Shown in pieces: positions 5,611 to 6,213 of a DNA stretch of 6,213 bases (position 1 is its first letter; every line of letters begins with the position of its first letter). The notes beneath the pieces are model-generated. The model was not told the origin of the DNA. It did not search any database and worked only from the letters and a program-made list of their open reading frames with translations. Source of the DNA: an uncultured Varibaculum sp. (GTDB taxonomy: Bacteria > Actinomycetota > Actinomycetes > Actinomycetales > Actinomycetaceae); assembly GCA_947253735.1 (NCBI GenBank), contig CAMYAU010000086.1, positions 1-6,213 of the forward strand. Direction: 5' to 3'. Both the position numbers and the translations under genes were made by a program.

Positions 5611-5750
5611 TTGACACTCCCCACGGATAAATCCGGGGGATTCTTGCTTCATCGTTGATTGCCTCACCCGAAGGATTGGTCTTGCATCTACTCCACAAGC
5701 GTTACGGCAAAAGATTCTGCCGTGGTTCCCGAGTGTCCCTCGGTACCGTT
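5595..5750 (-). ncRNA. Predicted omega-RNA of the TnpB element with guide segment
   Basis: In IS200/IS605 elements the TnpB guide RNA comes from the tnpB 3' end and the right end of the element, and its guide is the flanking DNA just outside. Here the minus strand carries 77 noncoding bases after the tnpB stop, ending in a strong hairpin (5618-5640). If the element ends at 5611, the guide would be the next bases, TTTGCCATTTTCGATA (5610-5595), which lie in the XRE remnant. The 5' limit is a guess; only the right-end logic is supported. Confidence 0.5.
5618..5640 (-). repeat. Subterminal palindrome at the IS right end
   Basis: TCCCC (5618-5622) pairs with GGGGA (5636-5640) and CGGA (5624-5627) with TCCG (5632-5635), with A5623 bulged and a short TAAA loop. 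This imperfect hairpin a few bases inside the end is the structure that the HUH transposase of these elements recognises on single-stranded DNA; in RNA it would be the terminal stem next to the TnpB guide. Confidence 0.8.
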
Positions 5751-6213
5751 TAAGATTCTTATTCCCTCCGTCAAAATGTTTTGAGCGGCGTTTATGTCCC
5801 GATCATGCCTAGCGCCACAAGACTTGCATTCCCAGGATCGGATATTTAGAGGCAATGCATCTTCTTTCACCCCGCAAGCATGGCAGGTTTTAGAAGATGC
5901 AAACCATCTATCTACCTGGACAAAGATTTTGCCTTTTTCCTCAGCCTTGTATTCTAAGAATCCAAGGAGTGTGGCGAAACTTTGCATGGCGATACTTTTT
6001 GCGAGGTGATGATTCTTCATCATCCCAGCCACATCTAGGGTTTCAGCGCATACCACTTGATTCTCGCTAATAATCTTTGCCGTAACCTTATGCAGATGGT
6101 CTTTCCTCTTACTCGCTATTTTTTCATATACCCGCGCGACTTTGATTTTTTGTTTTGCCCGGTTATTCGATCCTTTCTTTTTCCTCGACAATTTTCTTTG
6201 CTCCCTAGCAAGT
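5688..6213 (-). CDS. tnpB: RNA-guided endonuclease TnpB, C-terminal half (5' end outside window)
   Basis: 174 residues of a protein usually about 370-410 long are visible; the frame stays open to the window edge (LAREQRKLSRKKKGSNN, a typical TnpB stretch), so the TTG at 6191 is not the real start. Counting from the edge, RuvC-II Glu57 lies in VVCAETLDV, the zinc ribbon is CHACG/CKSCG (Cys110, 113, 129, 132), and RuvC-III is HDRDINAAQNIL with the catalytic Asp at 139. The first RuvC Asp lies outside the window. No frameshift or missing motif is seen in this part, so the nuclease may be functional. TnpB uses an omega-RNA to cut DNA next to a transposon-associated motif, which favours retention of the element. 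It ends 77 bases before the predicted element end, the normal layout for this family. Confidence 0.92.
   Translation of the reverse strand, partial: LAREQRKLSRKKKGSNNRAKQKIKVARVYEKIASKRKDHLHKVTAKIISENQVVCAETLDVAGMMKNHHLAKSIAMQSFATLLGFLEYKAEEKGKIFVQVDRWFASSKTCHACGVKEDALPLNIRSWECKSCGARHDRDINAAQNILTEGIRILNGTEGHSGTTAESFAVTLVE

Larger units (their letters stand above)
5611..6213 (-). mobile_element. IS200/IS605-family element, right-end part (continues past the window)
   Basis: The partial element contains the 3' half of tnpB and a right end with a palindrome near the tip. On the minus strand the last bases before the XRE sequence are GTGTCAA (5617-5611); TCAA is the right cleavage tetranucleotide known from IS608, and homology to the HTH gene ends exactly there. 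That places the boundary at 5611 by inference. Whether a tnpA transposase is present cannot be seen. No target-site duplication is expected in this family. Confidence 0.75.

Overview
The window looks like accessory DNA from a moderate-GC member of the Actinobacteria, most likely the Actinomycetaceae (Actinomyces, Varibaculum or Mobiluncus-like). This is inferred from two sortase-anchored surface proteins with LAXTG-type signals, tandem VaFE (T-Q ester) domains, and an orphan ATPase of an actinobacterial type. No species can be assigned from sequence alone.

Left half (1-3908, + strand): a surface-adhesin locus. The first gene (38-2887) encodes a 949-residue protein with a signal peptide, a thioester-domain-like N-terminal region, a central beta-rich stalk, two VaFE repeats and an LAVTG sorting signal. 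A clear intrinsic terminator (2908-2949) follows. The second gene (3018-3908) encodes a 296-residue protein with a closely related signal peptide, a mostly helical ectodomain, a Thr/Pro/Gly/Lys stalk and an LATTG signal. The two share a DC-x3-EVKDY motif: it opens a helical insert in VaFE repeat 1 of the first protein and the mature N-terminus of the second. Both products are probably exported and attached to peptidoglycan by a class E-type sortase.

Middle (3899-4278): a gap of about 360 bases between convergent genes with dense structure. It holds four TGTAAA/TTTACA arms in two dyads, a three-arm set of inverted and direct repeats that could form two exclusive hairpins, a G8 tract, and two echoes of a PVTxRKIG peptide that fall into one reading frame if the G tract gains one base.

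Right half (4271-6213): a minus-strand AAA-type ATPase of 354 residues, preceded by a good promoter whose -10 lies inside a 9-bp tandem repeat. Divergent from it is the remnant of an XRE-family helix-turn-helix gene, broken by an in-frame stop and then by the right end of an IS200/IS605-family element. The element's tnpB (RNA-guided nuclease) is on the minus strand and runs off the window. The predicted omega-RNA guide would read back into the XRE remnant. A 13-bp direct repeat (3963-3975 and 5426-5438) brackets the ATPase cassette.
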